From: Phytopseudomonas straminea
GTDB lineage: Bacteria > Pseudomonadota > Gammaproteobacteria > Pseudomonadales > Pseudomonadaceae
DNA length: 64,000 bases
Reading direction: 5' to 3'
Assembly (NCBI RefSeq): GCF_900112645.1
Contig: NZ_FOMO01000005.1
Location: 124,001-188,000 of the forward strand
Below are positions 1-9,798 of the stretch, one piece after another. Under the pieces are notes generated by a model. The model ran no database searches. It was given only the letters and a program-made list of their open reading frames with translations, and was not told where the DNA came from. A program made the translations under genes and the position numbers. Position 1 is the first letter of the stretch, and each line of letters begins with the position of its first letter.

Positions 1-146
1 CTGGCGCCATCATCTCCGGCGGCAAAGGTACTGCAGACGAGAAATTCGCTGCACTGCAGGACGCTGGTGTGAAGACCGTGCGTTCCCTGGCTGACATCGG
101 CAAGGCCCTGGCCGAGCTGACCGGTTGGGAAGTGAAGAAGGCGTAA
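1..146 (+). CDS. sucD: Succinyl-CoA synthetase alpha subunit, C-terminal end (partial)
   Basis: Only the last 47 codons are in the window; the gene enters from the left edge. The translated end ([14 protein letters not shown], then [12 protein letters not shown]) is the conserved C-terminus of the ADP/GDP-forming succinyl-CoA synthetase alpha subunit, which with SucC converts succinyl-CoA to succinate in the TCA cycle. In Pseudomonas it ends the sucABCD operon, and a strong intrinsic terminator 20 bases after the stop fits that. The start and active-site histidine lie outside the window. Confidence 0.93.
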   Translation, partial: GAIISGGKGTADEKFAALQDAGVKTVRSLADIGKALAELTGWEVKKA

Positions 147-167
147 GCCATTCTGCACTGACGAAAG

Positions 168-193
168 AAGGCCACCCTCGGGTGGCCTTTTTT
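168..193 (+). terminator. Intrinsic terminator after sucD
   Basis: A perfect 10-bp stem (AAGGCCACCC/GGGTGGCCTT) with a 2-base loop runs into six T residues, placed directly after the sucD stop. Confidence 0.9.
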
Positions 194-420
194 GTGTCCA
201 AAAAATGTTGCTCAGGCGACAGGCCATTACAGCCAGCCGTCAGCCGGGCTGGAACGGGCAGGGTGTTTGCGGCAAAATCGTTAGCCTTGCAACTAATGGG
301 TTTCGCTTCTATCCGAAACAGGCCCGCAACAAGGGTTCGCGCCACAAGGGCGAACGACGTGTCCCCCTATCCATCGGGATTCCCTCTCTCAACTCGTTTA
401 GTGATGTGGTATTTCCTTAG

Positions 421-1734
421 ATGACTTCCTTGAAAAGCCAGGACGTGCTCGCCCTGGGGTTCATGACGTTTGCCCTGTTCGTCGGGGCCGGCAACATCAT
501 TTTTCCGCCTATCGTCGGCCTGCAGGCCGGGCCGCATGTCTGGCTGGCTGCGCTGGGCTTCCTGATCACCGCCGTGGGCCTGCCGGTCATCACCCTGGTC
601 GCCCTGGCCAAGGTTGGCGGCGCCATGGATGCGCTGAGCACCCCCATCGGACGTGCCGCAGGTGTGCTGCTCGGCGTGGTCTGCTACCTGGCGGTCGGCC
701 CGCTGTTCGCCACGCCGCGCACCGCCACGGTGTCGTTCGAGGTGGGGCTGGCGCCGCTGACCGGTGAAAGCCCGCTGGCTCTGTTCGCCTACAGCCTGGT
801 GTACTTCGCCATCGTGCTGGGTGTGTCGCTTTATCCGGGCCGACTGCTCGATACCGTGGGTCGCGTACTCGGACCTATGAAGATTCTCGCGCTGCTGATC
901 CTCGGCGGCACGGCGTTTGTGCTGACGCCCGATGGCGTGGGCTCGGCGACGGCGGCCTACCAGGCTGCGCCTTTCTCCCAGGGTTTCATCAATGGTTACC
1001 TGACCATGGATACGCTGGGCGCGCTGGTGTTCGGCATCGTCATCGTCAACGCCATCCGCTCGCGCGGCGTCACCTCGCCACAAATGATCACCCGTTACGC
1101 GATCATCGCCGGGCTGATTGCTGGCGTCGGCCTGGCGCTGGTTTACATCAGCCTGTTCCGCCTCGGTGCCGGCAGCCATAGCATCGCCGAAGGCGCCACC
1201 AATGGTGCAGCCGTACTGCACGCCTATGTGCAGCACACCTTCGGAGGCCTGGGCAGCGTTTTTCTGGCGGTGCTGATTTCCCTGGCATGCCTGGTCACTG
1301 CGGTCGGCCTGACCTGCGCCTGCGCGGAGTACTTCAGCCGTCTGGTGCCGCTTTCCTACCGCAGCCTGGTGATCATCCTGGCGGCGTTCTCGCTGCTGGT
1401 GTCGAACCTGGGGCTGACCAAGCTGATCCAGATCTCCGTGCCGGTGCTCACGGCCATCTACCCGCCGTGCATCGTGCTGATTGCGCTGAGCTTCTGCTGG
1501 GGGCTGTGGCACGCCGCGGCGCGTGTGGTCGGGCCGGTGATGGTGGTGGCCACCCTGTTCGGCATCGTCGACGGGCTGAAAGCCGCGGATCTGGACGGCT
1601 GGCTGCCGAGTTGGCTGACCAGCCTGCCACTTGCCGAGCAGGGCTTGGCGTGGCTGCTGCCGTCTGCAGTGATGCTGGCCCTGGCCAGCGGTTACGACTG
1701 GTGGCGTGGCAAGGCGCAGCAAGCGCTGGCGTAA
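421..1734 (+). CDS. brnQ: Branched-chain amino acid transport system II carrier protein
   Basis: A 437-aa polytopic inner-membrane protein of the BrnQ/BraB/LivII family. These are Na+ (or H+) symporters for leucine, isoleucine and valine. The N-terminus carries the family hallmark [11 protein letters not shown] (about residues 20-30), and roughly twelve hydrophobic segments follow. Length matches the family. Position right after the suc operon equals that of braB in P. aeruginosa. The ATG at 421 lacks a clear Shine-Dalgarno, but it is the first start giving a standard N-terminus. A terminator follows at once, so it is probably monocistronic. Confidence 0.93.
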   Translation: MTSLKSQDVLALGFMTFALFVGAGNIIFPPIVGLQAGPHVWLAALGFLITAVGLPVITLVALAKVGGAMDALSTPIGRAAGVLLGVVCYLAVGPLFATPRTATVSFEVGLAPLTGESPLALFAYSLVYFAIVLGVSLYPGRLLDTVGRVLGPMKILALLILGGTAFVLTPDGVGSATAAYQAAPFSQGFINGYLTMDTLGALVFGIVIVNAIRSRGVTSPQMITRYAIIAGLIAGVGLALVYISLFRLGAGSHSIAEGATNGAAVLHAYVQHTFGGLGSVFLAVLISLACLVTAVGLTCACAEYFSRLVPLSYRSLVIILAAFSLLVSNLGLTKLIQISVPVLTAIYPPCIVLIALSFCWGLWHAAARVVGPVMVVATLFGIVDGLKAADLDGWLPSWLTSLPLAEQGLAWLLPSAVMLALASGYDWWRGKAQQALA

Positions 1735-1755
1735 TTCAGAACGGGTAAACGAAAG

Positions 1756-1778
1756 CCGCTCTTCGGAGCGGTTTTTTT
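1756..1778 (+). terminator. Intrinsic terminator after brnQ
   Basis: Stem CCGCTC/GAGCGG with a stable TTCG tetraloop, followed by seven T residues. Confidence 0.88.
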
Positions 1779-1879
1779 GTGCCTGGCGTGGCTATAATCC
1801 GCGAGTCTGTCGCCGGCTTCTCGCAGGTCGAGGAGCAGGGCACGATCATCGGCAGGTCCCCGCATTACAAGGAATTTGC

Positions 1880-2614
1880 ATGTCCCTCAGCGAAGACTAT
1901 CTGCACCATCTGATTGCTGCCTGCTGGTTCGTTCTGTGCTGGGCAGGCTACACCCGTTATGCACACGCCAAAGGTCGCACCACGCCGTGCCTGGCCAGCG
2001 TGCTGCACCTGTATCGTGAAGACTGGATGCGCCGCATGCTGCTGCGCGAGAACCGCATTGCCGACGCCAACGTGATCGGTAACCTGGAGCGCAACGCCTC
2101 GTTCTTCGCTTCCAGCACGCTGATCATTCTGGCCGGTATCCTTACCGTGCTTGGCGCCTCGGATCGCGCGGTGTCGCTGCTCGCCGACCTGCCATTCGTA
2201 CAGTCGGCCAGCCGTGGCATCTCCGAGGTCAAGCTGCTGTGCCTGGGCGTGGTGTTCGTCTACGCCTTCTTCACGTTCAGCTGGTGCATGCGCCAATACA
2301 ACTTTGCTGCCGTACTGGTGGGCTCGGCACCGATGATCGGTGAGCGTCACGTCACTGAACAGGAGCGCAAGGCCTTTGCCGAACGTACCGCGCGGGTCAT
2401 CTCGATGGCGGCCAACCAGTTCAACTACGGTTTGCGTGCCTACTATTTCGGCATGGCGACCCTATCGTGGTTCATCAACCCCTGGTTCTTCATGCTGGTG
2501 ACCGCAGGTGTCGTCGTGGTGCTGTATCGCCGCGAATTTCATTCGGATGTTCTCGAGGTCATGGTGTACACACAAACGCCGACGTTCGAGCCGGCCAAGG
2601 AGAAAGGCGAATGA
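1880..2614 (+). CDS. DUF599 family membrane protein
   Basis: 244 aa, using the ATG at 1880 preceded by AAGGA at good spacing; a frame open further upstream would run through the brnQ terminator and is not credible. The protein has an N-terminal membrane segment (about residues 9-25), a second near 75-95, a third near 118-135 and a C-terminal pair around 195-220, with a charged RxxWMRRMLLRENR stretch near residue 50. This looks like the DUF599 family, whose function is not established. The stop overlaps the next start (ATGA), so the two genes are translationally coupled. Confidence 0.8.
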   Translation: MSLSEDYLHHLIAACWFVLCWAGYTRYAHAKGRTTPCLASVLHLYREDWMRRMLLRENRIADANVIGNLERNASFFASSTLIILAGILTVLGASDRAVSLLADLPFVQSASRGISEVKLLCLGVVFVYAFFTFSWCMRQYNFAAVLVGSAPMIGERHVTEQERKAFAERTARVISMAANQFNYGLRAYYFGMATLSWFINPWFFMLVTAGVVVVLYRREFHSDVLEVMVYTQTPTFEPAKEKGE

Positions 2615-3003
2615 GCATTCCATTCTGGTGCATCTTCATCAGCGCCTTGCTGATCTTCATAGCCAAGGCGCCACTGGCCAAGGCGATGAAGGAGGAGGGT
2701 GGCACCTATGACAACCATCACCCGCGTGCCCAGCAGGCACGCCTGACGGGATTCGGCGCGCGAGCACTGGCTGCCCACCACAACAGCTTCGAGGCTTTTC
2801 CGCTGTTTGCCGTGGCCGTGTTGATGGCGCACGTTACTCAAAGCAGCGGCTGGCTAGTCGATTGGCTGGCGGTGATCTTCGTGATCGCGAGGGTGCTGTA
2901 TCTGGTGTTCTACTGGGCTGATCTGCACTGGCAGCGCAGTCTGGTATGGGCGGTGGGGATGGTATGTACGCTGCTGATTATGCTGACACCAGCGATGCGT
3001 TGA
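2611..3003 (+). CDS. MAPEG family membrane protein
   Basis: 130 aa with four predicted membrane helices. The NHHPRAQQARLTGFGARALAAH segment followed by an N-S-F-E-A motif and a C-terminal RVLYLVFYWAD stretch is typical of the MAPEG fold (membrane-associated eicosanoid and glutathione metabolism proteins). Bacterial members of this short type have no assigned substrate. The ATG overlaps the stop of the preceding gene by four bases, with AGAAAGG as Shine-Dalgarno inside that gene. Confidence 0.8.
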   Translation: MSIPFWCIFISALLIFIAKAPLAKAMKEEGGTYDNHHPRAQQARLTGFGARALAAHHNSFEAFPLFAVAVLMAHVTQSSGWLVDWLAVIFVIARVLYLVFYWADLHWQRSLVWAVGMVCTLLIMLTPAMR

Positions 3004-3025
3004 AGCGGGAGAGGATTTAGCGAAC

Positions 3026-3051
3026 GTTACCCGCAGTAAGCTGCGGGTAAC
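3026..3051. terminator. Perfect inverted repeat between convergent genes
   Basis: GTTACCCGCA / TGCGGGTAAC with a 6-base loop lies between the ends of the MAPEG gene and the convergent lipoprotein gene. It has no strong T-run on either strand, so it may be a weak bidirectional terminator or an mRNA 3' stabiliser. Confidence 0.55.
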
Positions 3052-3065
3052 GCGAAGAGATCAGC

Positions 3066-3353
3066 TTATTGCTGTTTCGGCGCTGCCGGATCTGCAGGAG
3101 CTGCCGGCTCGGCGGGAGCAGGGTTGGTAGCCGGAGTCTGGGCTTCTTCCTGTTGCTCTTTGGCGGCTTCTTGAGCGGCTTCGGCTTCTTTCTGAGCAGC
3201 TTCGTTGCTCTCTTTAGCCGCGTCGTTCATGGATTCTTGAGCTTCGGTACGGGCTTCCTGAGCTTCTTGAGCTTTGTTTTCGGAAGGCTTGTCACAGGCC
3301 GCAAGGCCCAGCGTGGCAGCCAGCATGAAGGCGTAAGCGACTGATTTTTGCAT
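3066..3353 (-). CDS. Small Ala/Glu-rich lipoprotein
   Basis: 95 aa starting at the ATG preceded by AAAGGAGA. The first 20 residues form a lipoprotein signal peptide with lipobox LAAC, so the mature protein begins CDKPSENK and should be acylated. Residues 25-70 are a low-complexity, heptad-like helix rich in Ala, Glu, Gln and Lys (coiled-coil potential). The end is a Pro/Ala-rich tail. The asparagine-free +2 position (Asp) can signal inner-membrane retention by the Lol rule, but this is not decisive in Pseudomonas. Function unknown. Confidence 0.78.
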   Translation of the reverse strand: MQKSVAYAFMLAATLGLAACDKPSENKAQEAQEARTEAQESMNDAAKESNEAAQKEAEAAQEAAKEQQEEAQTPATNPAPAEPAAPADPAAPKQQ

Positions 3354-3596
3354 GGTGGTGTTTCTCCTTTGGGTGAATGCCATTACCGTTTTTCGAGGCG
3401 TCGAGGACGCGATAAGTTCACTGACTTTGCGTCGATGCGCTTTTTTGCTTCACCCAAGCAGGCGAAAGCACCAATCCAGGGCCTATCACGAAAAGCCAAA
3501 AGTCTCGACGCGTCGATGGAACCCAAGTGCGACGATCATTATCGTTGCGCTCTTCGCGCGATTGATCGGCGCCAGTTACTGATCTAAGGAAATCGA

Positions 3597-4838
3597 ATGG
3601 ATGCGCTGTTGATCCTGAGCGGCCTGCTCCTGATCCTCGTCGGTTTGGTAATGCTGGTGATGCGCGGCTTCGCCACCAGCCTGCTGTGGGGCTGGGCGTG
3701 CTTGCTGCCGCCTTTGACGCTGCTGTTTATCTTGGCGCACTGGCACCGTGCCAAGCAGGCGCTGGCGTGCTGCGCCCTGGGCATGATTCCGATGGTTGTC
3801 GGGCTGGCGGTGATGGCCGGGCAGGATCCGCAACGTCTGGACGGCATCATCAGTTTGCAGTGGCTGCACCCCGAGCCACCGACTGCCGGCGGCTTGAACA
3901 TCCAGCTGCATGGGCAGCTCAACGGTGAGCCTTTCGCGCCCCAGGAAGGCGAGCTGATCGACGGCGTGCTTAGTCTGCGCGAGGGCCAGGATTTCTTCGC
4001 CCGCCGCGAGCTGAGCATTCGTGGTCTGCCAGTGGCCGCCGATGGCTTGCGCCTGGACGTGCTACCTGATGATCCGGGGCAGTTGCCGGAGATCGAGCTG
4101 AGCTGGTTGCTGCCCGAGCAGGACCTGCCAGAGGCCCGGCAGCTCAAAGGCGGCTATACGCTGCACCTGGATCTGAGGCCTGAAGAGCCGAACCGCCTGG
4201 TCGGCGAATTCCATCTGGTGCTGCCGGCGCAATTCCAGACCACCCTGACCGGCAAGGTCGAGCTGTTTCGTAACGGCCTGCGCTACCAGCAGGGCCATGT
4301 GGATCGCACCGTTGATTCGCGCGATACCCTCGCTTACCTGATCACCGATTACTTGCAGCGACGCTTCGCCACCCGTGACGTGCAGCTCGCACCGCTGCCC
4401 TTGCATGACATGAGCTCCAGCAGCCTGGCGCTCGACGTGCAGGCGCAGGTGGCCGGTCAGTCGCAGCGCGTGCCGGTGCGCCTGAGCAAGCATCCGCAGC
4501 TTGGCTGGCGGGTTGAGGATGACCATTTTCCCGCATTGGCGAAAACCGCGGAGCCTGCGCCGAGCACTGTCGCCATCAAGCCGGCACCAAGAGAGCCAGC
4601 AAGTCTGCAGGATACGCGTCAAGAGCTGACCCTGGCGCGCCTGCTCGCCGAGCCGCAGCGCTACATCAATCAGCACCTGCGGCTGTTCAGTGAAAAGGGC
4701 AGCGCGGTGCAGGGCCAGTTCGCCGGCATCGACGAGCAAGGCCAGTTGGTGCTGCGTCAGCGTCTCAATGGTTCGGGCGAGGCGCGCTTCACCCTGGCAC
4801 CGGCCGATGTGGTGCATGTCGAACGCATCGACGACTGA
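3597..4838 (+). CDS. Conserved membrane-anchored protein, function unknown
   Basis: 413 aa; the ATG has TAAGGA six bases upstream. Three hydrophobic segments lie in the first 75 residues (about 3-22, 27-45, 52-72). The rest is a long hydrophilic, probably periplasmic region with beta-rich character around residues 90-300 and an Ala/Pro/Thr linker before a C-terminal domain of about 70 residues. I do not recognise the family. The gene sits just upstream of htpG, as a hypothetical gene does in P. aeruginosa, and the htpG heat-shock promoter starts at its stop codon. Confidence 0.75.
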   Translation: MDALLILSGLLLILVGLVMLVMRGFATSLLWGWACLLPPLTLLFILAHWHRAKQALACCALGMIPMVVGLAVMAGQDPQRLDGIISLQWLHPEPPTAGGLNIQLHGQLNGEPFAPQEGELIDGVLSLREGQDFFARRELSIRGLPVAADGLRLDVLPDDPGQLPEIELSWLLPEQDLPEARQLKGGYTLHLDLRPEEPNRLVGEFHLVLPAQFQTTLTGKVELFRNGLRYQQGHVDRTVDSRDTLAYLITDYLQRRFATRDVQLAPLPLHDMSSSSLALDVQAQVAGQSQRVPVRLSKHPQLGWRVEDDHFPALAKTAEPAPSTVAIKPAPREPASLQDTRQELTLARLLAEPQRYINQHLRLFSEKGSAVQGQFAGIDEQGQLVLRQRLNGSGEARFTLAPADVVHVERIDD

Positions 4839-4865
4839 CTTGAAGTTTGCTCATCGCGTCCCCAC
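4839..4865 (+). promoter_or_regulatory. Sigma-32 (heat-shock) promoter of htpG
   Basis: CTTGAA at 4839-4844, a 15-base spacer, and CCCCAC at 4860-4865. This is a near-exact match to the RpoH consensus (CTTGAA, 13-15 bases, CCCCAT). It lies 55 bases upstream of htpG, a classical RpoH target. Confidence 0.8.
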
Positions 4866-4919
4866 CTGATGGTCATCCGCCGTACCGCGGCTTAGCCATC
4901 AATGTGGAGTTAGATGACC

Positions 4920-6824
4920 ATGAGTGTGGAAACTCAAAAAGAAACCCTGGGCTTCCAGACAGAGGTGAAGCAACTGCTGCACCTCATGATTCACTCGCTG
5001 TATTCCAACAAGGAAATCTTCCTACGCGAGCTGATCTCCAACGCCTCCGACGCCGTCGACAAGCTGCGTTTCGAAGCGCTGGCAAAGCCCGAGCTGCTTG
5101 AGGACGGCGCCGAGCTGAAGATCCGTGTGAGCTTCGACAAGGACGCCAAGACCGTCACCCTCGAAGACAACGGCATCGGCATGAGTCGCGAAGAGACCAT
5201 CGCGCACCTGGGCACCATCGCCAAGTCCGGCACCGCCGACTTCCTGAAGAACCTCTCCGGCGACCAGAAAAAGGATTCCAGCCTGATCGGTCAGTTCGGC
5301 GTGGGCTTCTATTCGGCCTTCATCGTCGCCGACAAGGTGGAAGTTTTCACCCGTCGCGCAGGCCTGGCCGCCGGCGAAGGTGTGCACTGGGCATCCAAGG
5401 GCGAGGGCGAGTTCGAAATCGCCACCGTCGAGAAGGCCGAGCGCGGCACCCGCATCGTGCTGCACCTGAAAAGCGGCGAAGAAGAGTTCGCCGATGGCTG
5501 GCGCCTGCGCAACGTCATCAAGAAATACTCTGACCATATCGGGCTGCCGATCGAGCTGCCGAAAGAATTCCACGGCGAAGAGAAGGACAAGCCGGCCGAG
5601 CCCGAGTGGGAAGTTGTCAACCGCGCCAGCGCGCTGTGGACGCGCCCGCGCACCGAGGTTACCGACGAGCAGTACCAGGAGTTCTACAAACACGTCTCCC
5701 ACGACTATGACAACCCGCTGAGCTGGAGTCACAACAAGGTCGAAGGCAAGCTGGAGTACACCTCGCTGCTGTACGTGCCGGGTCGTGCGCCGTTCGACCT
5801 GTACCAGCGTGAAGCGCCGCGCGGCCTGAAGCTGTACGTGCAGCGTGTGTTCATCATGGACCAGGCCGACGAGTTCCTGCCGCTGTACTTGCGCTTCATC
5901 AAGGGCGTGGTCGACTCCAACGACCTGTCGCTGAACGTTTCGCGCGAGATCCTGCAGAAAGACCCGGTGATCGACTCCATGAAGTCGGCGCTGACCAAGC
6001 GCGTGCTCGACATGCTGGAGAAACTGGCCAAGAACGAGCCCGAGCAGTACAAGACCTTCTGGAAGAACTTCGGCCAGGTGCTCAAGGAAGGCCCGGCGGA
6101 AGACTTCGCCAACAAGGAGAAGATCGCCGGCCTGCTGCGCTTCGCCTCGACCGCCGAAGGCGAGGGCGAGCAGGTGGTATCACTGGGCGACTACGTCAGC
6201 CGCCTGAAGCAAGGCCAGGACAAGATCTACTTCCTCACCGGTGAATCCTACGCGCAGGTCAAGAATAGCCCGCACCTGGAAGTCTTCCGCAAGAAAGGCA
6301 TCGAAGTGCTGCTGCTCACCGACCGCATCGACGAGTGGCTGATGAGCTACCTGACCGAGTTCGACGGCAAGAGCTTCGTCGACGTGGCGCGTGGTGATCT
6401 GGACTTGGGTTTGCTGGACTCCGAAGAGGACAAGAAGGCCCAGGAAGAAGTCGCCAAGAGTAAGGAAGGCCTGGTCGAGCGCCTGAAAACCGCGCTGGGC
6501 GAGCAGGTCGCCGAAGTTCGCGTTTCCCATCGCCTAACCGATTCGCCAGCGATCCTGGCCATCGGCGAACAGGATCTGGGCCTGCAAATGCGCCAGATCC
6601 TCGAAGCCAGCGGGCAGAAGGTGCCGGATTCGAAGCCGATCTTCGAATTCAACCCGAGCCACCCGCTGATCGAGAAGCTGGACGCCGAGCCGGACGAGGA
6701 TCGTTTCGGCGACCTGTCGCACATCCTCTTCGATCAGGCCGCCCTGGCTGCCGGCGACAGCCTTAAAGACCCGGCCGCCTACGTGCAGCGCCTGAACAAG
6801 CTGCTGATCGAGCTTTCTGCCTGA
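4920..6824 (+). CDS. htpG: Molecular chaperone HtpG (bacterial Hsp90)
   Basis: 634 aa, the usual length in Pseudomonas. It is a dimeric ATP-dependent cytosolic chaperone. The N-terminal GHKL ATPase domain shows [16 protein letters not shown] (about residues 27-42), DNGIGM (about 83-88) and [15 protein letters not shown] (about 125-139); the middle and dimerisation domains follow. Two in-frame ATGs (4914 and 4920) compete. I chose 4920 because the product then starts [12 protein letters not shown] as in homologues and the GGAG is 10 bases away. It is preceded by a sigma-32 promoter and followed by a strong terminator, so it is an independent heat-shock gene. Confidence 0.97.
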   Translation: MSVETQKETLGFQTEVKQLLHLMIHSLYSNKEIFLRELISNASDAVDKLRFEALAKPELLEDGAELKIRVSFDKDAKTVTLEDNGIGMSREETIAHLGTIAKSGTADFLKNLSGDQKKDSSLIGQFGVGFYSAFIVADKVEVFTRRAGLAAGEGVHWASKGEGEFEIATVEKAERGTRIVLHLKSGEEEFADGWRLRNVIKKYSDHIGLPIELPKEFHGEEKDKPAEPEWEVVNRASALWTRPRTEVTDEQYQEFYKHVSHDYDNPLSWSHNKVEGKLEYTSLLYVPGRAPFDLYQREAPRGLKLYVQRVFIMDQADEFLPLYLRFIKGVVDSNDLSLNVSREILQKDPVIDSMKSALTKRVLDMLEKLAKNEPEQYKTFWKNFGQVLKEGPAEDFANKEKIAGLLRFASTAEGEGEQVVSLGDYVSRLKQGQDKIYFLTGESYAQVKNSPHLEVFRKKGIEVLLLTDRIDEWLMSYLTEFDGKSFVDVARGDLDLGLLDSEEDKKAQEEVAKSKEGLVERLKTALGEQVAEVRVSHRLTDSPAILAIGEQDLGLQMRQILEASGQKVPDSKPIFEFNPSHPLIEKLDAEPDEDRFGDLSHILFDQAALAAGDSLKDPAAYVQRLNKLLIELSA

Positions 6825-6843
6825 TCAGTTAGTCGCAACGCAA

Positions 6844-6870
6844 AACGCCGCTCGATTGAGCGGCGTTTTT
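6844..6870 (+). terminator. Intrinsic terminator after htpG
   Basis: Ten-bp perfect stem AACGCCGCTC/GAGCGGCGTT, loop GATT, followed by a T-run. Confidence 0.9.
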
Positions 6871-6898
6871 GTATCTGCATTCTGGCTTTTTCGATTTG

Positions 6899-6966
6899 GT
6901 AGCCCGGGTCGAGCGTAGCGACAACCGGGAAAATACCTGAGTATCGCGATGCTCAACCTAGGCTAC
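6899..6966. repeat. Imperfect palindromic repeat element (GTAGCC...GGCTAC)
   Basis: A 68-bp element bounded by GTAGCC and GGCTAC, with CCCGGGTCGAGCGTAGCGAC inside; this looks like one of the dispersed extragenic palindromes of gammaproteobacteria. It starts the 430-bp gene-free stretch between htpG and ybiT, which I see as wholly made of repeats. Confidence 0.55.
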
Positions 6967-7026
6967 GCCCTCAGGCGATGCCGTATGTGGGTGCCGGCCA
7001 TGCCGTCAGGCACGATGCAAAGAGAT

Positions 7027-7094
7027 GTGGGAGCGGCTTCAGCCGCGATCAGTCTTGCGGTCGCCTGTAGCATCGCGGCTAAAGCCGCTCCCAC
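7027..7094. repeat. REP doublet (REPIN) in inverted orientation
   Basis: GTGGGAGCGGCTTCAGCCGCGA and its near-perfect inverted partner ending GCCGCTCCCAC flank about 22 bases. This is the classic Pseudomonas REP sequence arranged as a two-REP hairpin unit. Confidence 0.85.
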
Positions 7095-7151
7095 GAAACC
7101 CACGTTCAGCGCTCTAGAGGCCTACTACAGAGCTGAGGAGAGATTATGAAT

Positions 7152-7216
7152 GTGGGAGCGCGCCATGCGCGCGAAAAAATCGCGGGCATGGACTAGGCGT
7201 TCCCGCCCGCTCCCAC
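7152..7216. repeat. Second REP doublet, variant type
   Basis: GTGGGAGCGCGCCATGCGCGCGA opposed to CCCGCCCGCTCCCAC. This is a second, diverged REP doublet 57 bases after the first. The same CCATG-loop type recurs at 27115-27177. Confidence 0.75.
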
Positions 7217-7301
7217 AGGGGAGACCTGATATCGGCTGCTGCCAATGGGTCCACAGCTTGTGACCGATATTGGCCCAGCCTGTGAAACCACGTCCGGCCA
7301 C

Positions 7302-7336
7302 AAAAAAGCCCCGTCATCCAGTGGATGACGGGGCTT
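7302..7336 (-). terminator. Intrinsic terminator of ybiT
   Basis: On the minus strand AAGCCCCGTCATCC / GGATGACGGGGCTT with a 3-base loop is followed by a run of T. It lies 20 bases beyond the ybiT stop. Confidence 0.9.
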
Positions 7337-7356
7337 GCTTATGCCGGCTCAGCCGA

Positions 7357-8943
7357 TCAGACGATGATGCCCTGGCTGCGCAGGTAGTCGTCGTAGGTGC
7401 CGCTGAAGTCGGTGACGCCGTTGTCCGACAGCTCGATGATGCGGGTGGCCAGAGATCCGACGAACTCGCGGTCATGGCTGACGAAGATCAGTGTGCCCGG
7501 GTAGTTCTCCAGCGCCAGGTTGAGCGCCTCGATGGATTCCATGTCCAGGTGGTTGGTCGGTTCGTCCATCACCAGTACGTTGGGCTTTTGCAGGATCAGC
7601 TTGCCGAACAGCATGCGACCCTGTTCACCACCGGAGATGACCTTGACCGACTTGAGGATCTCGTCGTTGGAGAACAGCATGCGGCCCAGGGTGCCGCGAA
7701 TGACTTGCTCGCCGGTGGTCCACTGGCCCATCCAGTCGAACAGGGTCACGTCGTCTTCGAAATCGTGAGCGTGATCCTGGGCGTAGTAGCCGACCTCGGC
7801 GCTCTCTGTCCATTTCACTGCGCCGGCATCCGGCTTCAGCTCGCTGACCAGGGTGCGTAGCAGGGTGGTCTTGCCGATCCCGTTGGGGCCAATGATCGCC
7901 ACGCGCTCGCCAGCTTCGACGGTGAAGCTGAAGTTCTTGAACAGCACCTTGTCATCGAACGCCTTGCTGAGGTTCTCGATGGTGACGGCCTGGCGGTGCA
8001 GTTTCTTGGTTTGCTCGAAGCGAATGAACGGGCTGACGCGGCTTGACGGCTTGACCTCGGCCAGCTGGATCTTGTCGATCTGCTTGGCGCGGCTGGTCGC
8101 CTGCTTGGCTTTCGAGGCGTTGGCCGAGAAGCGGCTGACGAAGCTCTGCAGTTCGGAGATCTGCGCCTTCTTCTTGGCGTTGTCGGCCAGCAGCTGCTCG
8201 CGCGACTGGGTCGCAGCGGTCATGTACTCGTCGTAGTTGCCCGGGAACAGGCGCAGCTCGCCGTAATCCAGGTCGGCCATGTGGGTGCAGACCGAGTTCA
8301 GGAAGTGGCGGTCGTGGGAAATGATGATCATGGTGCTGTTACGCGCCGTGAGGATCGTTTCCAGCCAGCGGATGGTGTTGATGTCCAGGTGGTTGGTCGG
8401 CTCGTCGAGCAACAGCACGTCCGGATCGGCGAACAGTGCCTGGGCCAGCAGCACGCGCAGTTTCCAGCCGGGGGCCACTTCACTCATCGGGCCAAAATGC
8501 TGCTCCAGCGGAATGCCCAGGCCGAGCAGCAGCTCGCCGGCGCGGGACTCGGCGGTGTAGCCGTCCATCTCGGCGAACTCGCCTTCGAGCTCACCGACCT
8601 TCATGCCGTCTTCTTCGCTCATTTCCGGCAGCGAGTAGATGCGATCGCGCTCGGCCTTGACCTTCCACAGCTCCTGGTGGCCCATGATCACGGTGTCGAT
8701 CACGTTGAATTGCTCGTAGGCGAACTGATCCTGGCGCAGTTTGCCCAGGCGCACGTTCGGCTCGAGCATGACCTGGCCGCCCGACGGCTCCAGATCGCCG
8801 CCGAGGATCTTCATGAAGGTCGACTTGCCGCAGCCGTTGGCGCCGATCAGGCCGTAGCGGTTGCCGTTGTTGAACTTGACGGAAACGTTCTCGAACAGCG
8901 GCTTGGCGCCAAACTGCATGGTGATATTAGCGGTGGAAATCAA
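7357..8943 (-). CDS. ybiT: ABC-F family ATPase YbiT
   Basis: 528 aa with two ABC ATPase domains on one chain and no membrane segments, i.e. an ABC-F protein that binds the ribosomal E site. The first Walker A is GANGCGKST (about residues 34-42) and the second GPNGIGKTT; both Walker B motifs are followed by DEPTNHLD. The second signature is ISGGE, while the first is degenerate (the APGWK region). The charged linker between the domains (about residues 240-300) is the P-site tRNA interaction motif. Length and linker fit YbiT rather than EttA or Uup. Single-gene unit with its own terminator. Confidence 0.92.
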   Translation of the reverse strand: MISTANITMQFGAKPLFENVSVKFNNGNRYGLIGANGCGKSTFMKILGGDLEPSGGQVMLEPNVRLGKLRQDQFAYEQFNVIDTVIMGHQELWKVKAERDRIYSLPEMSEEDGMKVGELEGEFAEMDGYTAESRAGELLLGLGIPLEQHFGPMSEVAPGWKLRVLLAQALFADPDVLLLDEPTNHLDINTIRWLETILTARNSTMIIISHDRHFLNSVCTHMADLDYGELRLFPGNYDEYMTAATQSREQLLADNAKKKAQISELQSFVSRFSANASKAKQATSRAKQIDKIQLAEVKPSSRVSPFIRFEQTKKLHRQAVTIENLSKAFDDKVLFKNFSFTVEAGERVAIIGPNGIGKTTLLRTLVSELKPDAGAVKWTESAEVGYYAQDHAHDFEDDVTLFDWMGQWTTGEQVIRGTLGRMLFSNDEILKSVKVISGGEQGRMLFGKLILQKPNVLVMDEPTNHLDMESIEALNLALENYPGTLIFVSHDREFVGSLATRIIELSDNGVTDFSGTYDDYLRSQGIIV

Positions 8944-9363
8944 AGTGCTCTAACTCGCATGTTTCAGAGATGTGGATTGAGTCTTGGGGCAGATTTGGAG
9001 CGAGCCTGGGTTGGCTCATTTCAGCCCAGTCGCCTTTGCCAACGATCCATCTGGCCTAGCGAGAAAGCAGAATCTGCACCGCGTGGCCCGATTGCCTGGC
9101 GATAGAGGCCTGAGCATTTTCGCCATCGGGCATAGGGTTGCGTATGTGAGGCGCGCATTGTACGGATGACTGCGGCGAATACCCAGCGCTTTCACGGCCG
9201 GGCGTGATCGAATAGGCCACCCACTGGTCGGCAAAGCGGCGAACGAGCCTCTTCATATCCAGGTTCTCGCTGGAGAACCTGCGGCTGTTGGGAAAGCCAG
9301 CCGAGAAGTTGCGCACGGCTATCTCATCTAGGAGATAGCACTTCTGTTAGTGCTTTAAGCCGC
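8944..9363. other. Gene-poor intergenic region with two hairpins
   Basis: No convincing gene. It contains a perfect inverted repeat AGGTTCTC-GCTG-GAGAACCT at 9261-9280 and a small hairpin (AGCACT...AGTGCT) near 9337-9353. A minus-strand frame beginning near 9256 (MKRLVRRFADQW) is open, but it lacks a good ribosome binding site and a coding-like C-terminus. The ybiT promoter must lie near 8944-9050, but I see no clear boxes. Confidence 0.5.
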
Positions 9364-9798
9364 TTACACCGCTTTTGATCTGGGATAACTGGAGAGGTAG
9401 CGAGAAAGCTCGTCCCGACCCGGTGCACGGTGGGGTGTACCGGGACCGTCATTGGGAATGTAGAACTTGTCGCTGCGCGGGTGCTTCTGTTCAGCGAGGG
9501 AAACGGTCTGCAACGGTACCCAGGGCAACACAATGGCGCCGTGTTCGAAACCATAGCAGCCGGAAAGCGAGGCCAAATGAATGGTTTTCTTGGTGCCGTT
9601 TGGCAGGGAGAGGGTGGCTTGGCGCTCGCTCAGCAAGCGCTGGGCGAATGCAGGGCCTAGGAGCTTTTCGATATGGTCCCTCAGGCCGGTGATGTTGCCA
9701 GGCACCAGCATGATGTCGTCATGCTTGCTCATGGCCAGACCGAGAACGCGGGAGAATTCCTGCCGGCACGAGCCGTGCTTAAGGGTGTGGTGCATCAT
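9364..9798 (-). CDS. Hypothetical protein, 144 aa
   Basis: Starting at the first of two consecutive ATGs (9798 and 9795), preceded by AAGGA with 8-base spacing; a longer frame from 9840 lacks a ribosome binding site. The product is soluble with no signal peptide. Notable features are an MMHHTLKHG start, one Cys near residue 11, a hydrophobic IMLVPGN segment, and a C-terminal tail rich in Arg, Pro and Ser (GPGTPHRAPGRDELSRYLSS). I do not recognise a family. No close neighbours are co-directional, so it stands alone. Confidence 0.55.
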   Translation of the reverse strand: MMHHTLKHGSCRQEFSRVLGLAMSKHDDIMLVPGNITGLRDHIEKLLGPAFAQRLLSERQATLSLPNGTKKTIHLASLSGCYGFEHGAIVLPWVPLQTVSLAEQKHPRSDKFYIPNDGPGTPHRAPGRDELSRYLSSYPRSKAV

